A stretch of DNA of 64,000 nt from Acidisphaera sp. S103 (GCF_009765975.1 NZ_LMUJ01000054.1:229491-293490), one strand, 5' to 3'. Counted from the first letter of the stretch, positions 56,180 to 64,000 are shown. Notes: generated by a model from the sequence alone, not told the origin. A program made the numbers and translations.

Positions 56180-56459
56180 CCGGCTCCCATCATCCGGCCG
56201 CTGGTCCCAGGGCCCAGTGGGCGAACAGGTTCGGGCTGCGCCGCTTGAGCGAACGCAGCCAATCCCATGCCGCCAACGTGTGTCCCCGGAACCGTTTGTA
56301 TTTGCGAGACACCCATCGCACGATGAAAGCATCGATCGTGCGGAGTTCCTCGCGAAGCTTCGAGGGGTAAAACCGCCCATAGTAGCGCACCCATCCGGAG
56401 AGGAAGGGCCGGGTCCATCGGGCGATTTCGTCCAGCTCAAGATCGCTGCGCAGATGTAG
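55212..56459 (+). pseudogene. Group II intron A reverse transcriptase, truncated
   Basis: Genuine RT sequence covers residues 1 to about 322. It begins MKETGPRQLTIAFAENPSGG, with blocks IRNKGAPGVDGQTVEMAEAQ, SHGFRPNRGAHTAIAEAKGY, TPQGGPLSPMLSNIVLDELD and the catalytic FVRYADDANIFVRS. After KSGVRKPSRF the frame runs by chance through the antisense of intron B to 56459. The X/maturase and DNA-binding domains are therefore missing. Polymerase core may still be made. Confidence 0.85.
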
Positions 56460-57990
56460 TCGCCACCGCCGCACCTCCAGCCGTATCCTTTTGGCGGCCT
56501 TATCGCTGACCGCGGGGATGAAACTGACAAAGCGCTTTTGGTCTCGGCCAACCGCCGATCTCGACCGAAACGTGTAGCCGAGAAAGTCGAATGATCGCTC
56601 CGGGTATTCCCCGGGACGATTGGCATCTTTGCAGTAAACGATCTTGGTCTTTTGCGGGTGTAGCTGTAACCGACATTCCGCAAACCTTTTGTCCAGCGCC
56701 TGATGTAGCTCAAGCGCCTGCGCCTCGCTCGCGCAATGGCAGATCGCGTCGTCGGCGTAGCGTTCGAACGGGATGGTCGGATATTCCCGTTGCATCCAGA
56801 GATCGAACGCATAGTGAAGAAAGAGGTTGGCCAGCACGGGACTGACAACAGCCCCCTGCGGCGTCCCGCTCTCCCGGTCAACCAAGGCCCCATTCGGCAT
56901 GCTCACAGGCGCCCGCAGCCACCGTTCAAGGTAGAGCAGAACCCATGGACAGTCCGTGTGCCGCCGCACCGCTCTCATCAAGAGGCCCCAGTCGATATCA
57001 TCGAAGAAGCTCTTGATGTCGAGGTCGAGCACCCAGTCGCGCGCCCAGCAACGCTGCCGGGCTTTGACGAGAGCATCGTGTGCTGACTTCCCGGGCCGAT
57101 ATCCATAGGAATCCCGGTGAAACACCGGTTCCAGGATCGGCTCCAGGTGCCGCTTGACAACCATCTGGGCGATCCTGTCGGCGACCGTCGGAATCCCGAG
57201 CGGCCGCGTTGCTCCGGTATCGCCTTTCGGTATGTCAACTCGGCGCACGGGTGGCGGAAAGTAGCTTCCGGACGACATCCTGTTCCAGATCCGATAGAGG
57301 TTCTTACCCAGATCCCTATCGAAGTCCTCGATGGACTGTCCGTCTACACCAGCCGCCCCTCGGTTGGCCTTCACTTGCTTGTACGCTTCCCACACCTCGC
57401 GTTTAGCAATACAAAACGGCTTCGCTCTATCCATAGCGGTCATCCCCTTGCGGGTTGCCACTGGGATAAAGCTGAATGACGACGCCCCTTCGGTCCGATT
57501 CCATTACAGAACCATCAACCCTACTACGGGCGCCTCCGCCCCTGTGCCCCGCATCGGTACTCGGACCCTCGCGGCGACTAACCGCTTGGGTTTCTCCCTT
57601 CGCATCGGGACGACAGGTTCCTGCGTTCCTTACCGAAGCCTGTCTTGAGGTCACGCCGCCTTCATGCCGGACGCCGGTTGGGCCGTCAGCAGGTATCGCC
57701 CAACCCTTGCTCGCGGGATAGACGTCCAGATCCCGGTTTTGACGTCGGTTGAGTACGTTACGACACGTCATCAGCGGTTCACTCGCGTTCGTCTCCTCAA
57801 GACCCACCTGACGGAATAGCTTCCGCCTTTTCCAGCAACGCTCACCACGAAGGCTCTTTACCCTCGCAGCTTGTGGCGGTTTGAAGCCTGCCCCTGCAGG
57901 CCGACTTCGGGGGCCGACCCCCATCTCCGGTAAAGCTCCGCTTCGTCTCAAGCCGAGGCGAAACGTTCACAGCACACAGACATCTCGCAC
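56180..57990 (-). mobile_element. Group II intron B (opposite orientation, 3' end missing)
   Basis: Reads leftwards from about 57990 (5' end GTGCGAG, consensus GTGYG). Intron RNA with many stems runs to 57462 and then the RT gene. Domain V begins at GAGCCGGATGA just after the RT stop but only its first strand is present (56179-56189); its partner strand, domain VI and 3' exon are replaced by intron A sequence. So introns A and B, of different RT subclasses, are fused tail to tail. It lies directly downstream of the slipin gene. Confidence 0.75.
56190..57443 (-). CDS. ltrA: Group II intron B reverse transcriptase/maturase
   Basis: 417 residues from the ATG at 57443 (MTAMDRAKPFCIAKREVWEA); a GTG at 57461 is possible. 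RT blocks: KANRGAAGVDGQSIEDFDRD, DTGATRPLGIPTVADRIAQM, DSYGYRPGKSAHDALVKARQ, TPQGAVVSPVLANLFLHYAF and catalytic FERYADDAICHCAS. The X/maturase (GIIM) domain has GWVRYYGRFYPSKL. The C-terminus AHWALGPAAG is where intron domain V follows. No endonuclease domain. The protein could be functional although its intron is not. Confidence 0.9.
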   Translation of the reverse strand: MTAMDRAKPFCIAKREVWEAYKQVKANRGAAGVDGQSIEDFDRDLGKNLYRIWNRMSSGSYFPPPVRRVDIPKGDTGATRPLGIPTVADRIAQMVVKRHLEPILEPVFHRDSYGYRPGKSAHDALVKARQRCWARDWVLDLDIKSFFDDIDWGLLMRAVRRHTDCPWVLLYLERWLRAPVSMPNGALVDRESGTPQGAVVSPVLANLFLHYAFDLWMQREYPTIPFERYADDAICHCASEAQALELHQALDKRFAECRLQLHPQKTKIVYCKDANRPGEYPERSFDFLGYTFRSRSAVGRDQKRFVSFIPAVSDKAAKRIRLEVRRWRLHLRSDLELDEIARWTRPFLSGWVRYYGRFYPSKLREELRTIDAFIVRWVSRKYKRFRGHTLAAWDWLRSLKRRSPNLFAHWALGPAAG

Positions 57991-58072
57991 TTTTACACCT
58001 CGGAGGATGAACGTGGTGGTAGCGAGCCACCATGTTCGGCATCGGGGCGTCGAAGCCGTAACTTCACGAGTT

Positions 58073-58906
58073 TCAGTGAACCGGCGGCACTTCCTGCACG
58101 GTGGCACCGTGGATCAGGCCATTTGGCGCAGGCGCCTTGCCGGCTTTGTCAAGAAGCTCGATGAACGGCTTGATGATGTCGATCGGCATCGGAAAGATGA
58201 TGGTCGAATTCTGTTCGGCACCGATCTCCGTCAGTGTCTGGAGGTACCGCAACTGCATGGCGGCGGGAATGCTCGAGAGAATCTTGGCGGCGTTGACCAG
58301 GGTTTGCGAGGCCTGAAACTCGGCTTCCGCGTGGATGATCTTGGCGCGCCGGTCGCGCTCCGCCTCCGCCTGTTTGGCAATGGCCTTCACCATGTTTTCC
58401 GTGAGTTCGACCGTCCTGATCTCGACATTGGTAACTTTGATCCCCCAGGTTTCAGTCTGGGTGTCCAGAATGCTCTGAACGTCGGCACTCAGCTTCTTTC
58501 GTTCGGAGAGCATCTCGTCCAGTTCGTGCTGTCCCAGCACCGCCCGCAACGTGGTTTGCGCCAGCATGTTGGTGGCCGGCAGGTAATTCTGTACCTGTAT
58601 GATAGCCCGCTCGGGGTTGACGACGTTGAAGTAGAGCACCGCGTCAACCTTCATGGAGACGTTATCGCGCGAAATCACGTCTTGGGTCGGTATCTCGATG
58701 ACCTGGATGCGTAAATCAACACGCACCAGTTCCTGGACGAATGGGATCATCAGTACCAAGCCGGGCCCTTTTACCTTCTGGAACCGTCCGAGCGTAAAGA
58801 CTACCGCACGCTCGTATTCACGTAGGACTTTTGCGCTGGCTGTGACAAGGATGAAGGCAACGATCACGATGATCGGGGTGATGACGTAAAAAGTTGAGAA
58901 GTACAT
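58073..58906 (-). CDS. Slipin/stomatin-like SPFH protein
   Basis: 277 residues. N-terminal membrane hairpin (YVITPIIVIVAFILVTASAK), then the SPFH domain (YERAVVFTLGRFQKVKGPGL, NVSMKVDAVLYFNVVNPERA) and the coiled-coil (AIAKQAEAERDRRAKIIHAE), ending with the stomatin-type TIIFPMPIDIIKPFIELL. It forms membrane microdomain-like rings; the NfeD-type partner protease normally found next to it is absent here. It is the last intact gene on the left border of the 58-64 kb block. Confidence 0.9.
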   Translation of the reverse strand: MYFSTFYVITPIIVIVAFILVTASAKVLREYERAVVFTLGRFQKVKGPGLVLMIPFVQELVRVDLRIQVIEIPTQDVISRDNVSMKVDAVLYFNVVNPERAIIQVQNYLPATNMLAQTTLRAVLGQHELDEMLSERKKLSADVQSILDTQTETWGIKVTNVEIRTVELTENMVKAIAKQAEAERDRRAKIIHAEAEFQASQTLVNAAKILSSIPAAMQLRYLQTLTEIGAEQNSTIIFPMPIDIIKPFIELLDKAGKAPAPNGLIHGATVQEVPPVH

Positions 58907-59090
58907 AGCCCTCTGCCTTTCGAGACCATAGAAGCAGCTCCCCTCGCGGTTGAAGGAGCTAAAGCAGCGCCCCTCAGACGATCCGCTCGCCGTTAAAACC
59001 GCCGGAAGCCGGTCGTATGGGACTATTGACGGCTTCGAATGGGGAATATGATCCCTTCACCGCTACCAAGGTAGATTCGGAAACTACTTA

Positions 59091-59216
59091 TTAGGCTCGG
59101 ACTAAACCCTCGTGTGGGATCGCCGGCGCGTGCTCGCCAATGCCCGCGGTGGAAACCAGTCCGTCAAGCCCATCCAGCGCACTGATCAGTGTGCTGGACT
59201 CACGTGCGATGCGACT
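59091..59216 (-). pseudogene. ackA: Acetate kinase C-terminal remnant
   Basis: The leftward frame reads SRIARESSTLISALDGLDGL then VSTAGIGEHAPAIPHEGL, ending TAA at 59091-59093. RIAR...L.ALDGLDxLVxTAGIGEHAPxI is the C-terminal region of acetate kinase, where the FTAGIGEN loop binds nucleotide. About 40 residues out of ~400 survive. They overlap the end of the phosphotransacetylase gene, where ackA usually follows pta, so a deletion joined the end of pta with the end of ackA. Confidence 0.75.
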
Positions 59217-60219
59217 CTGTCCCGACCCGTGCCATCAATACGCCCAACGCGGACGAAGCCAGGCGCGCCGCCGCACTATCCGCTCGGCTGGTCAGGATGA
59301 TTGGGACACGAGCGCCCAGCACGAGGCCGGCGGCTTCCACCCCGGCCATAAAGGTCAACTGTTTGGCGAGCATGTTGCCGGCTTCGAGGTCAGGCACCAA
59401 CAGGATGTCGGCGCGTCCAGCCACCGGCGAAACGATACCCTTCTCTACCGCGGCGGCTTCGTTGATCGCGTTGTCGAATGCAAGTGGGCCATCCAGCAAG
59501 GCACCCGTGATCTGCCCGCGATCGCCCATCTTGCAGAGCGCGGCCGCATCGAGCGTCGATTGTATTCGTTGCTTGATCGTTTCCGCCGCAGCGAGGATCG
59601 CCACCCGTGGCTGCTCGATGCCGATGGCATGCGCCAAGTCTATCGCGTTCTGGAGAATACCGGCCTTGTCCATCAGGTTCGGCGCGATGTTGATGGCGCC
59701 GTCCGTTATCAGCTGCGGTCGAGGATAGCCCGGAACATCCATCAGATAAACATGGCTGATCCGTTTGACGGTGCGCAGGCCGATGTCGGCCGCCATCACC
59801 GCGTGCATCAGGTCAGAGGTGTGCAGATCCCCCTTCATCAGCAGGGCTACTTCGCCCGAACGGGCAAGAGCCACTGCTCGGGAAGCGGCCTGGGCGGCAT
59901 CCTGCACATCGATCAGCGTCAGGCCCGCGATGTCCAGGTGGGCGTCCTTTGCGACCGCCTGGATGTGGCTGGCAGGCCCGATCAGGATCGGAACGATCAG
60001 GCCGGCGCTTGCCGCGTCCACGGCGGCACGCAGGGCGGCGGTATTGACTGGATAATCAACCGCGGTGTTGATCGGGCCTCCGGCGGCGGCCCGAGTGAGC
60101 ATTGCCCGCATCCGGTCGTGACGAAAGACGCGTACATCAGGCAGCGTCACACGTTTCAGGCGTATCTTTTCGGCCGGGGCGCGAACGAAGGCGCTGCCGG
60201 TGATCACGGTCTGACCCAT
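59200..60219 (-). CDS. pta: Phosphate acetyl/butyryltransferase (PTA domain of a split MaoC-PTA protein)
   Basis: 339 residues from ATG 60219 (MGQTVITGSAFVRAPAEKIR). PTA_PTB family: PILIGPASHIQAVAKDAHLD, LMKGDLHTSDLMHAVMAADI, HVYLMDVPGYPRPQLITDGA and the AVEKGIVSPVAGRADILLVP, EAGNMLAKQL active-site blocks. It makes acetyl-phosphate from acetyl-CoA. In relatives a MaoC domain is fused in front; here the MaoC frame (60204-60605) lies one frame away. A run of seven A at 60265-60271 sits at the junction. The last ~8 residues (VGTESHRT) come from joined ackA sequence. Confidence 0.85.
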   Translation of the reverse strand: MGQTVITGSAFVRAPAEKIRLKRVTLPDVRVFRHDRMRAMLTRAAAGGPINTAVDYPVNTAALRAAVDAASAGLIVPILIGPASHIQAVAKDAHLDIAGLTLIDVQDAAQAASRAVALARSGEVALLMKGDLHTSDLMHAVMAADIGLRTVKRISHVYLMDVPGYPRPQLITDGAINIAPNLMDKAGILQNAIDLAHAIGIEQPRVAILAAAETIKQRIQSTLDAAALCKMGDRGQITGALLDGPLAFDNAINEAAAVEKGIVSPVAGRADILLVPDLEAGNMLAKQLTFMAGVEAAGLVLGARVPIILTSRADSAAARLASSALGVLMARVGTESHRT

Positions 60220-60605
60220 TTGGTTGCTGCAGACGCTGTCAAGGACCGCATCACCCTTGGCAGGTTTTTTTCACGGACGGTCGCGGTAATCGTATCGCCA
60301 ATGCTGGCGGGATGGGCAAAGCGCAGATCCTGGCCCAGATAGATCGTTCCGGGACCCGGCAGCTTCGTACCAAGCGCGGCGGAAATCAGGCCGGTGCCCC
60401 ACATCCCCTGGATAATGATGCGATGGAACATGTCCGTAGCCGCGTAGGCAGGGTCGACATGCGTGGGGTTGAGATCGCCGGTTACGGTTGCGAACAGGTC
60501 GATGTCGCGCTGGGTTACCGTGTGCGATAGGCAGGCAGTCTCGCCGACAGCCATCTCCTCGAATGTTCGATTTTCGATGAACAGATCCGCGGTTTCATCA
60601 AACAT
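60204..60605 (-). CDS. MaoC-like hydratase domain (N-terminal part of a split MaoC-PTA protein)
   Basis: 133 residues. Hot-dog fold dehydratase: ENRTFEEMAVGETACLSHTV, TVTGDLNPTHVDPAYAATDM (the D-x5-H active-site pair) and GMWGTGLISAALGTKLPGPG. The last 20 residues after GDTITATVREK read out of frame; in the -1 frame the text continues KAKGDAVLDSVCSNQMGQTV, as in full-length bifunctional MaoC-PTA proteins. So either two half-proteins are made, a frameshift joins them, or the gene is broken. Confidence 0.8.
   Translation of the reverse strand: MFDETADLFIENRTFEEMAVGETACLSHTVTQRDIDLFATVTGDLNPTHVDPAYAATDMFHRIIIQGMWGTGLISAALGTKLPGPGTIYLGQDLRFAHPASIGDTITATVREKNLPRVMRSLTASAATKWVRP
60264..60270 (-). 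promoter_or_regulatory. A AAA AAC slippery heptamer at the maoC/pta frame junction
   Basis: In the MaoC frame the codons are GAA AAA AAC CTG. The heptamer A AAA AAC is the canonical form for -1 ribosomal slippage, and a -1 shift here gives AAA AAA CCT GCC AAG, exactly the frame that leads into the PTA domain. No stem-loop was tested by folding. A lost A in an A8 run (sequencing or mutation) gives the same picture. Confidence 0.35.
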
Positions 60606-60747
60606 GACTTCTGTCCTTCGAGCACTTGGTTGCCGGACGTGGCGGCAAGCAAGCAGCGCCTATCTGAGTCTGATGTCCGGCCCGCGACCGTGGCCGGCTG
60701 ACCGGCGGCTTTGGGCAGCACACCGTTCAGCCGGAATGATGTCGTGC

Positions 60748-61308
60748 TCAGTCACTCACGGGGGCGGCATGACCTTCGAGTTCTGGCACTTTGCCGCCCG
60801 CGTAGATATCGACGCGCGAGGCATTGGCTGTCCCCAGGATCGCCTTGGCGCGAGCGGCTTCGTCTGAACTACCGTGGGCCATAACCAGAAAATTGTCGGC
60901 CTTCAGCGCCGTCTCGTATTGTAGCACGCTGTCCTTCGGCACGCCGATGCTGTAGATCGCGGCACCGAGTGCGCTTAATCCGCCAACCAGGACAGCATTC
61001 TCGATACCCGCGATAGCCACGGTGGCGAGATATCCCAGTACGACGACATGCCCCACAAGGGGAATGGTCATGAACAGTCCGCCGAAGAACAAACCCCAGA
61101 AACCGCCCCAGAAGGCCCCGCGTGTGCCCCAGAATTTGATCCGGTCGCCGGTGTTGTAGAAACCGACCACCTTCTCGTCGGTATGATATCCCTTGCCCAC
61201 CACGCTGAGATGTTTCATTTCAAATCCGGCGTCGGTCAGCTTCTTCACGGCCGCCTCCGCGGCGGGATGATCTGGGAAAACGGCAACGACTGCATTGGTA
61301 TAATCCAT
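60748..61308 (-). CDS. General-stress membrane protein
   Basis: 186 residues. The N-terminal segment YTNAVVAVFPDHPAAEAAVK with KLTDAGFEMKHLSVVGKGYH is the ferredoxin-fold of the heat-induced/general stress (YflT-like) proteins. The middle holds a Gly-rich membrane part (GTRGAFWGGFWGLFFGGLFM and HVVVLGYLATVAIAGIENAV), and the C-terminal domain (VLQYETALKADNFLVMAHGS) repeats the fold. It is often found in stress islands with phosphotransacetylase and similar genes, as here. Intact. Confidence 0.8.
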   Translation of the reverse strand: MDYTNAVVAVFPDHPAAEAAVKKLTDAGFEMKHLSVVGKGYHTDEKVVGFYNTGDRIKFWGTRGAFWGGFWGLFFGGLFMTIPLVGHVVVLGYLATVAIAGIENAVLVGGLSALGAAIYSIGVPKDSVLQYETALKADNFLVMAHGSSDEAARAKAILGTANASRVDIYAGGKVPELEGHAAPVSD

Positions 61309-61487
61309 GGGATACTCTTTCTGGATAAGGTGTATGCCAGTAGGCGAACTTGTTACGCCGAGAATCAGCGGCCGGATTTCGGCGGCTTGGTGAATGCGTT
61401 GATCATATGGCGAGCGCGCTTAGACCGGCAGGTTCGGAAATTACTCAGCGTGGTGTAACGCCGCCATCAAATGCCCCCGGCGTAAGG

Positions 61488-62522
61488 TCAGTCGAGTCGC
61501 GGCCAGGGGAATTTATCTTCCGGCGAGGCCGAATAATGCTCCAGAATCCGGAGATAGTTTGCCCGCGTGTAAACACTGCGATCACGACTACGCTGCCAAC
61601 TCATCATTCCACGCACATCTTTAAGAGATGCGATTTCCCGCACCTCCATCCATTGATGCAAGCCTTTGGTCAGCGTCGACATGTAACCGATGCCGTCACG
61701 CAATAGAGCCGAGGTCGTCATGACGGCATCGGCGCCGGCAAGCAACGCCTTCACGACATCATCGACAGTCCTTACGCCCGTCGATATTGCCAGGGAAGCC
61801 TTGATACGGCCAGCAAGAATGGCCGTCCAAAGAAGTGGCAGGCGCAATTCCGCCGCGTCGCTGAATTCAAGCGTGTCCGTCATTTTCATCAGCAGAAGGT
61901 CGATATCCGGCTCCATCAGGCGGTTGAAAAGCACCAGGCCCTTGGCGCCGTGCCCCACCAGGGTCGTCGCGAAATTCCCGATGGCGCTAAGATAAGGCGT
62001 CAGCTTGACCGAGACCGGCAATCCGACGGAGCCGCACACGGCTTGCACGATGTCGCGATAATGCGCTTCGATGTCGCGGCCGGTTTCCAGTAAATTGGTC
62101 GATACCTGATACATATTCAGCTCAAGCGCTGACGCCCCGGCCTGCTCCATAAGCTTGGCGTGTTCAACCCAACCAGCCCGCGATGACCCGTTCAGGCTGG
62201 CGATGATTGGGATGTCGACAGATTCCTTTCCGCGCCGGACCAGGTCGAGATACCGTTCCGGATACATTCCGTAAGGTCCGTTGGCCGCCGCAGGAAAATA
62301 GGACAGCGCCTCCGGGGAACTATTGGCGAAGGCCTCCACGCGGGAGATTTGGTTCTCCGTTTCGGCCTCGATCTGTTCCTGGAACAGCGACGGCAACACG
62401 ATGGCGGCGGCGCCTGCGTCCTCCAGGTGGCGCAGGTTATCGACTTTGCTGTTCAAGGGAGACGCCGACGCAATCATTGGGTTTTTCAGCGTGAGGCCGA
62501 GATATTGGGTGCTCAACGACAT
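61488..62522 (-). CDS. Dihydroorotate-dehydrogenase-like flavoprotein
   Basis: 344 residues from the ATG at 62522, with AAGGAG at good spacing. TIM barrel of the DHODH/PreA type: STQYLGLTLKNPMIASASPL, IPIIASLNGSSRAGWVEHAK, ALELNMYQVSTNLLETG and LPVSVKLTPYLSAIGNFATT, with VLFNRLMEPDI and the phosphate-binding ISTGVRTVDDVVKALLAGAD. The catalytic base position (ELNMYQVST) lacks the usual Cys or Ser plus Pro (NxSCP), so pyrimidine synthesis is unlikely. It starts 10 bases after the PFOR gene, and this pair is found in many bacteria. Probably linked to ferredoxin-dependent electron transfer. Confidence 0.85.
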   Translation of the reverse strand: MSLSTQYLGLTLKNPMIASASPLNSKVDNLRHLEDAGAAAIVLPSLFQEQIEAETENQISRVEAFANSSPEALSYFPAAANGPYGMYPERYLDLVRRGKESVDIPIIASLNGSSRAGWVEHAKLMEQAGASALELNMYQVSTNLLETGRDIEAHYRDIVQAVCGSVGLPVSVKLTPYLSAIGNFATTLVGHGAKGLVLFNRLMEPDIDLLLMKMTDTLEFSDAAELRLPLLWTAILAGRIKASLAISTGVRTVDDVVKALLAGADAVMTTSALLRDGIGYMSTLTKGLHQWMEVREIASLKDVRGMMSWQRSRDRSVYTRANYLRILEHYSASPEDKFPWPRLD

Positions 62523-62532
62523 GATACGCTCC

Positions 62533-63894
62533 TTATGCCTGATGGAACCGGCTGCCATCGCGGGTGGCGAGTTCCTCATATTGGCGGTATTTCTCCGTAA
62601 CGGCCGTCTGCGCGAGTTCCAGTAGCGTATCCGCCTCTGCCGGACGCGTACTGGCAAGCGAACTGTAACGAAGCTCGTTGTAGGCATATGTCTTCAACGG
62701 AATCCGCGGACGTAGCGAGTCGAGACGGAACGGGTTCTCGCCAACACTTCGCATCATCGGATTGAAGCGGAACAGCGGCCAGTATCCGCTGGCCGTAGCC
62801 AGGTCCTGCTGCTTCATGCCGAAGCGCATGTCGATGCCGTGGGCGATGCAATGACTGTACGCAAGGATGAGTGACGGCCCCGCGTAGGCCTCGGCTTCCC
62901 GGAAGGCCTGCAACGTGTGTTGCGGGTTCGCGCCCATGGCCACCTGGGCAACGTAAACGTTGCCGTAGGCGATCGCCTGGAGCGCAAGGTCCTTGCGTGC
63001 CGTTCGTTTGCCCGCGGCGGCGAACTTGGCGACCGCACCAAGCGGCGTTGCCTTCGAAGCCTGACCGCCGGTGTTGGAATAGACCTCGGTGTCGAGGACC
63101 AGCACGTTCACGTCGCGCGCCGTAGCAAGAACGTGGTCCAGCCCACCATAACCGATATCATAGGCCCACCCGTCACCGCCAACGATCCAAATGCTGCGGC
63201 GGACCAGATGATCCACGACCGACAAAAGATCGAGCGCCGCCGGTTCCTTGAAGGTCAGCAGCCGTGTCTTCAGTTGCGCGACACGGATCCGTTGCGTGCG
63301 GATATCGGACTCCTGAATTTGGGGCGCCTTGGCAATCGCCGCCGCGAGATCCGGTCCGACCTTACTGGCGAGGCTGGCCAACAGGGACAAAGCCAGTGAC
63401 AGATGCTTGTCCGCGGCAAGCCGGAAGCCGAGCCCGAACTCAGCGTTATCCTCGAACAATGAATTCGACCATGCCGGTCCGCGGCCTTCGGCGTTCTTGG
63501 TCCACGGCGTCACCGGAAGGTTACCGCCATAGATGGACGAGCAGCCCGTTGCGTTGGCGATTTGCAGCCGATCGCCAAACAACTGACTTAGAAGCTTCAG
63601 GTAAGGCGTTTCTCCGCAACCACCGCAGGCACCGGAAAACTCAAACAGCGGCTCCAGGAACTGCACGCCTCGGACGTCGGCGAAATCAACCCGAGAACGA
63701 TCGTTTACTGCCAGGCTCTCGAAGAATTTGATGTTGGCGCGCTCATCCGCCAGCGTCGGCAGTTTGTCGGCCATGTTGATGGCCTTGACGTCGGCTTCGC
63801 GCGGACAGATCGCGGGACAGGCCACTGACTTGAGGACCGCTTCCGGACGCCACTGCGGCGAGGTTCGGGAGCGCCTCGCTGTTGTTCGGGCGCA
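62533..63894 (-). pseudogene. nifJ: Pyruvate:ferredoxin oxidoreductase, C-terminal fragment
   Basis: The similarity runs from CPAICPREADVKAINMADKL onwards (~435 residues) and covers the end of the ferredoxin-like domain and the ThDP domain: FEFSGACGGCGETPYLKLLS, NATGCSSIYGGNLPVTPWTK, GRGPAWSNSLFEDNAEFGLG, GGDGWAYDIGYGGLDHVLAT (GDG motif) and VEYSNTGGQAS-type block (TEVYSNTGGQASKATPLGAV). Full-length NifJ has ~1180 residues. Upstream of the first Cys block the frame is open only to TAA at 63895-63897 and reads sequence unlike NifJ (RSRTSPQWRPEAVLKSV). So about two-thirds are missing. Possible internal starts are GTG 63825 and ATG 63774. Ends 10 bases before the DHODH-like gene. Confidence 0.85.
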
Positions 63895-64000
63895 TTACGG
63901 AAGGGACCACTCGCAATGAAGGCCAATGTCGACCCGCTCACCGCAACGGATTCGAGCGCGGGATCGGAAGCGAAGGCGAAGAGTTCCCCGAGCCCCGCAC
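63895..64000. other. Window end, unassigned
   Basis: A leftward frame reads ELFAFASDPALESVAVSGST and LAFIASGPFRNAPEQQ across this end and continues, without matching NifJ, into 63705. It could be the end of an unidentified gene joined to nifJ by a deletion. The nifJ N-terminal half is not here in any frame that I checked. Confidence 0.3.

Noticed and set aside
56036..56893. Long leftward frame overlapping RT B in another frame
   Set aside because: It is a shadow of the reverse transcriptase and the junction; it lacks any domain and ribosome site.
58012..58031. Hairpin GGTGGTAGCGAGCCACC as terminator of the slipin gene
   Set aside because: Stem is short (5 bp) and no T-run follows; could as well be part of the intron B exon context.
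40765..64000. Second copy of the tRNA-Glu 3' end as right att site
   Set aside because: Reading through the rest of the window I did not find the T-arm and acceptor sequence again, so island limits on the right cannot be set.

Overview
The window is GC-rich bacterial DNA from an alphaproteobacterium. The combination of a split HisZ, an HflK-HflC-DegP cluster, RpoH next to RluD, a PEP-CTERM protein, a Hint-domain solenoid protein and short alphaproteobacterial-type palindromic repeats points to the Rhodospirillales, most likely an Acetobacteraceae relative. This placement is an inference from gene content, not from a marker phylogeny.

About 1-40.7 kb is ordinary chromosome. It starts with a surface-polysaccharide block read leftwards (two glycosyltransferases and a B12-type radical SAM protein with overlapping ends), then a CaiB-type CoA transferase and CorA. 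Next comes the branched-chain amino acid block ilvB-ilvN-ilvC, then miaA and divergent serB, a cupin, a DHA2-type MFS pump, an amidohydrolase, and the envelope quality-control cluster hflK-hflC-degP with divergent mrp. A sulfotransferase-like gene, a small Gly/Tyr-rich lipoprotein, an M20 peptidase, two sugar-type ABC permeases without their partners, a MarR regulator, an M17 aminopeptidase and htpG follow. Then come two secreted unknowns, an MBOAT/SGNH polysaccharide O-acyltransferase pair whose MBOAT gene carries an in-frame palindromic repeat insertion, a PEP-CTERM protein, hisZ-purA, a catalytically dead kinase-like protein with a small membrane partner, rpoH, rluD and a tRNA-Glu gene.

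At the tRNA-Glu gene (40.69 kb) the character changes sharply. From there to about 58 kb is an accessory region full of toxin-antitoxin genes and mobile-element debris. It holds an intact CcdA/CcdB pair, a VapC fragment, the tail of an ISKra4-like transposase, and an M20 amidohydrolase. It also holds a RES toxin gene broken by a complete ISAs1-family element with a 10-bp target duplication while its antitoxin stays intact. Further on are a luciferase-like monooxygenase, a broken 2-hydroxyacid dehydrogenase, a Hint-domain adhesin-like protein, a phage-like unknown, an intact VapC behind a headless Phd antitoxin, and scraps of a QueC-like protein and of IS21 and IS6-type transposases. It ends with two unrelated group II introns fused tail to tail, each missing its 3' end.

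From 58 to 64 kb lies a leftward stress and anaerobic-metabolism block: slipin, an acetate kinase remnant, a MaoC-phosphotransacetylase gene split by a frameshift at an A AAA AAC run, a general-stress membrane protein, a dihydroorotate-dehydrogenase-like protein, and only the C-terminal third of a pyruvate:ferredoxin oxidoreductase. Read together this looks like a fermentative pyruvate-to-acetate module in decay.

The observations most worth following are the in-frame repeat inside the MBOAT gene, the slippery-site junction in maoC-pta, the double group II intron chimera, the TA graveyard behind tRNA-Glu, the iteron-like array at 53.82-53.91 kb and the pseudokinase/membrane-protein pair.
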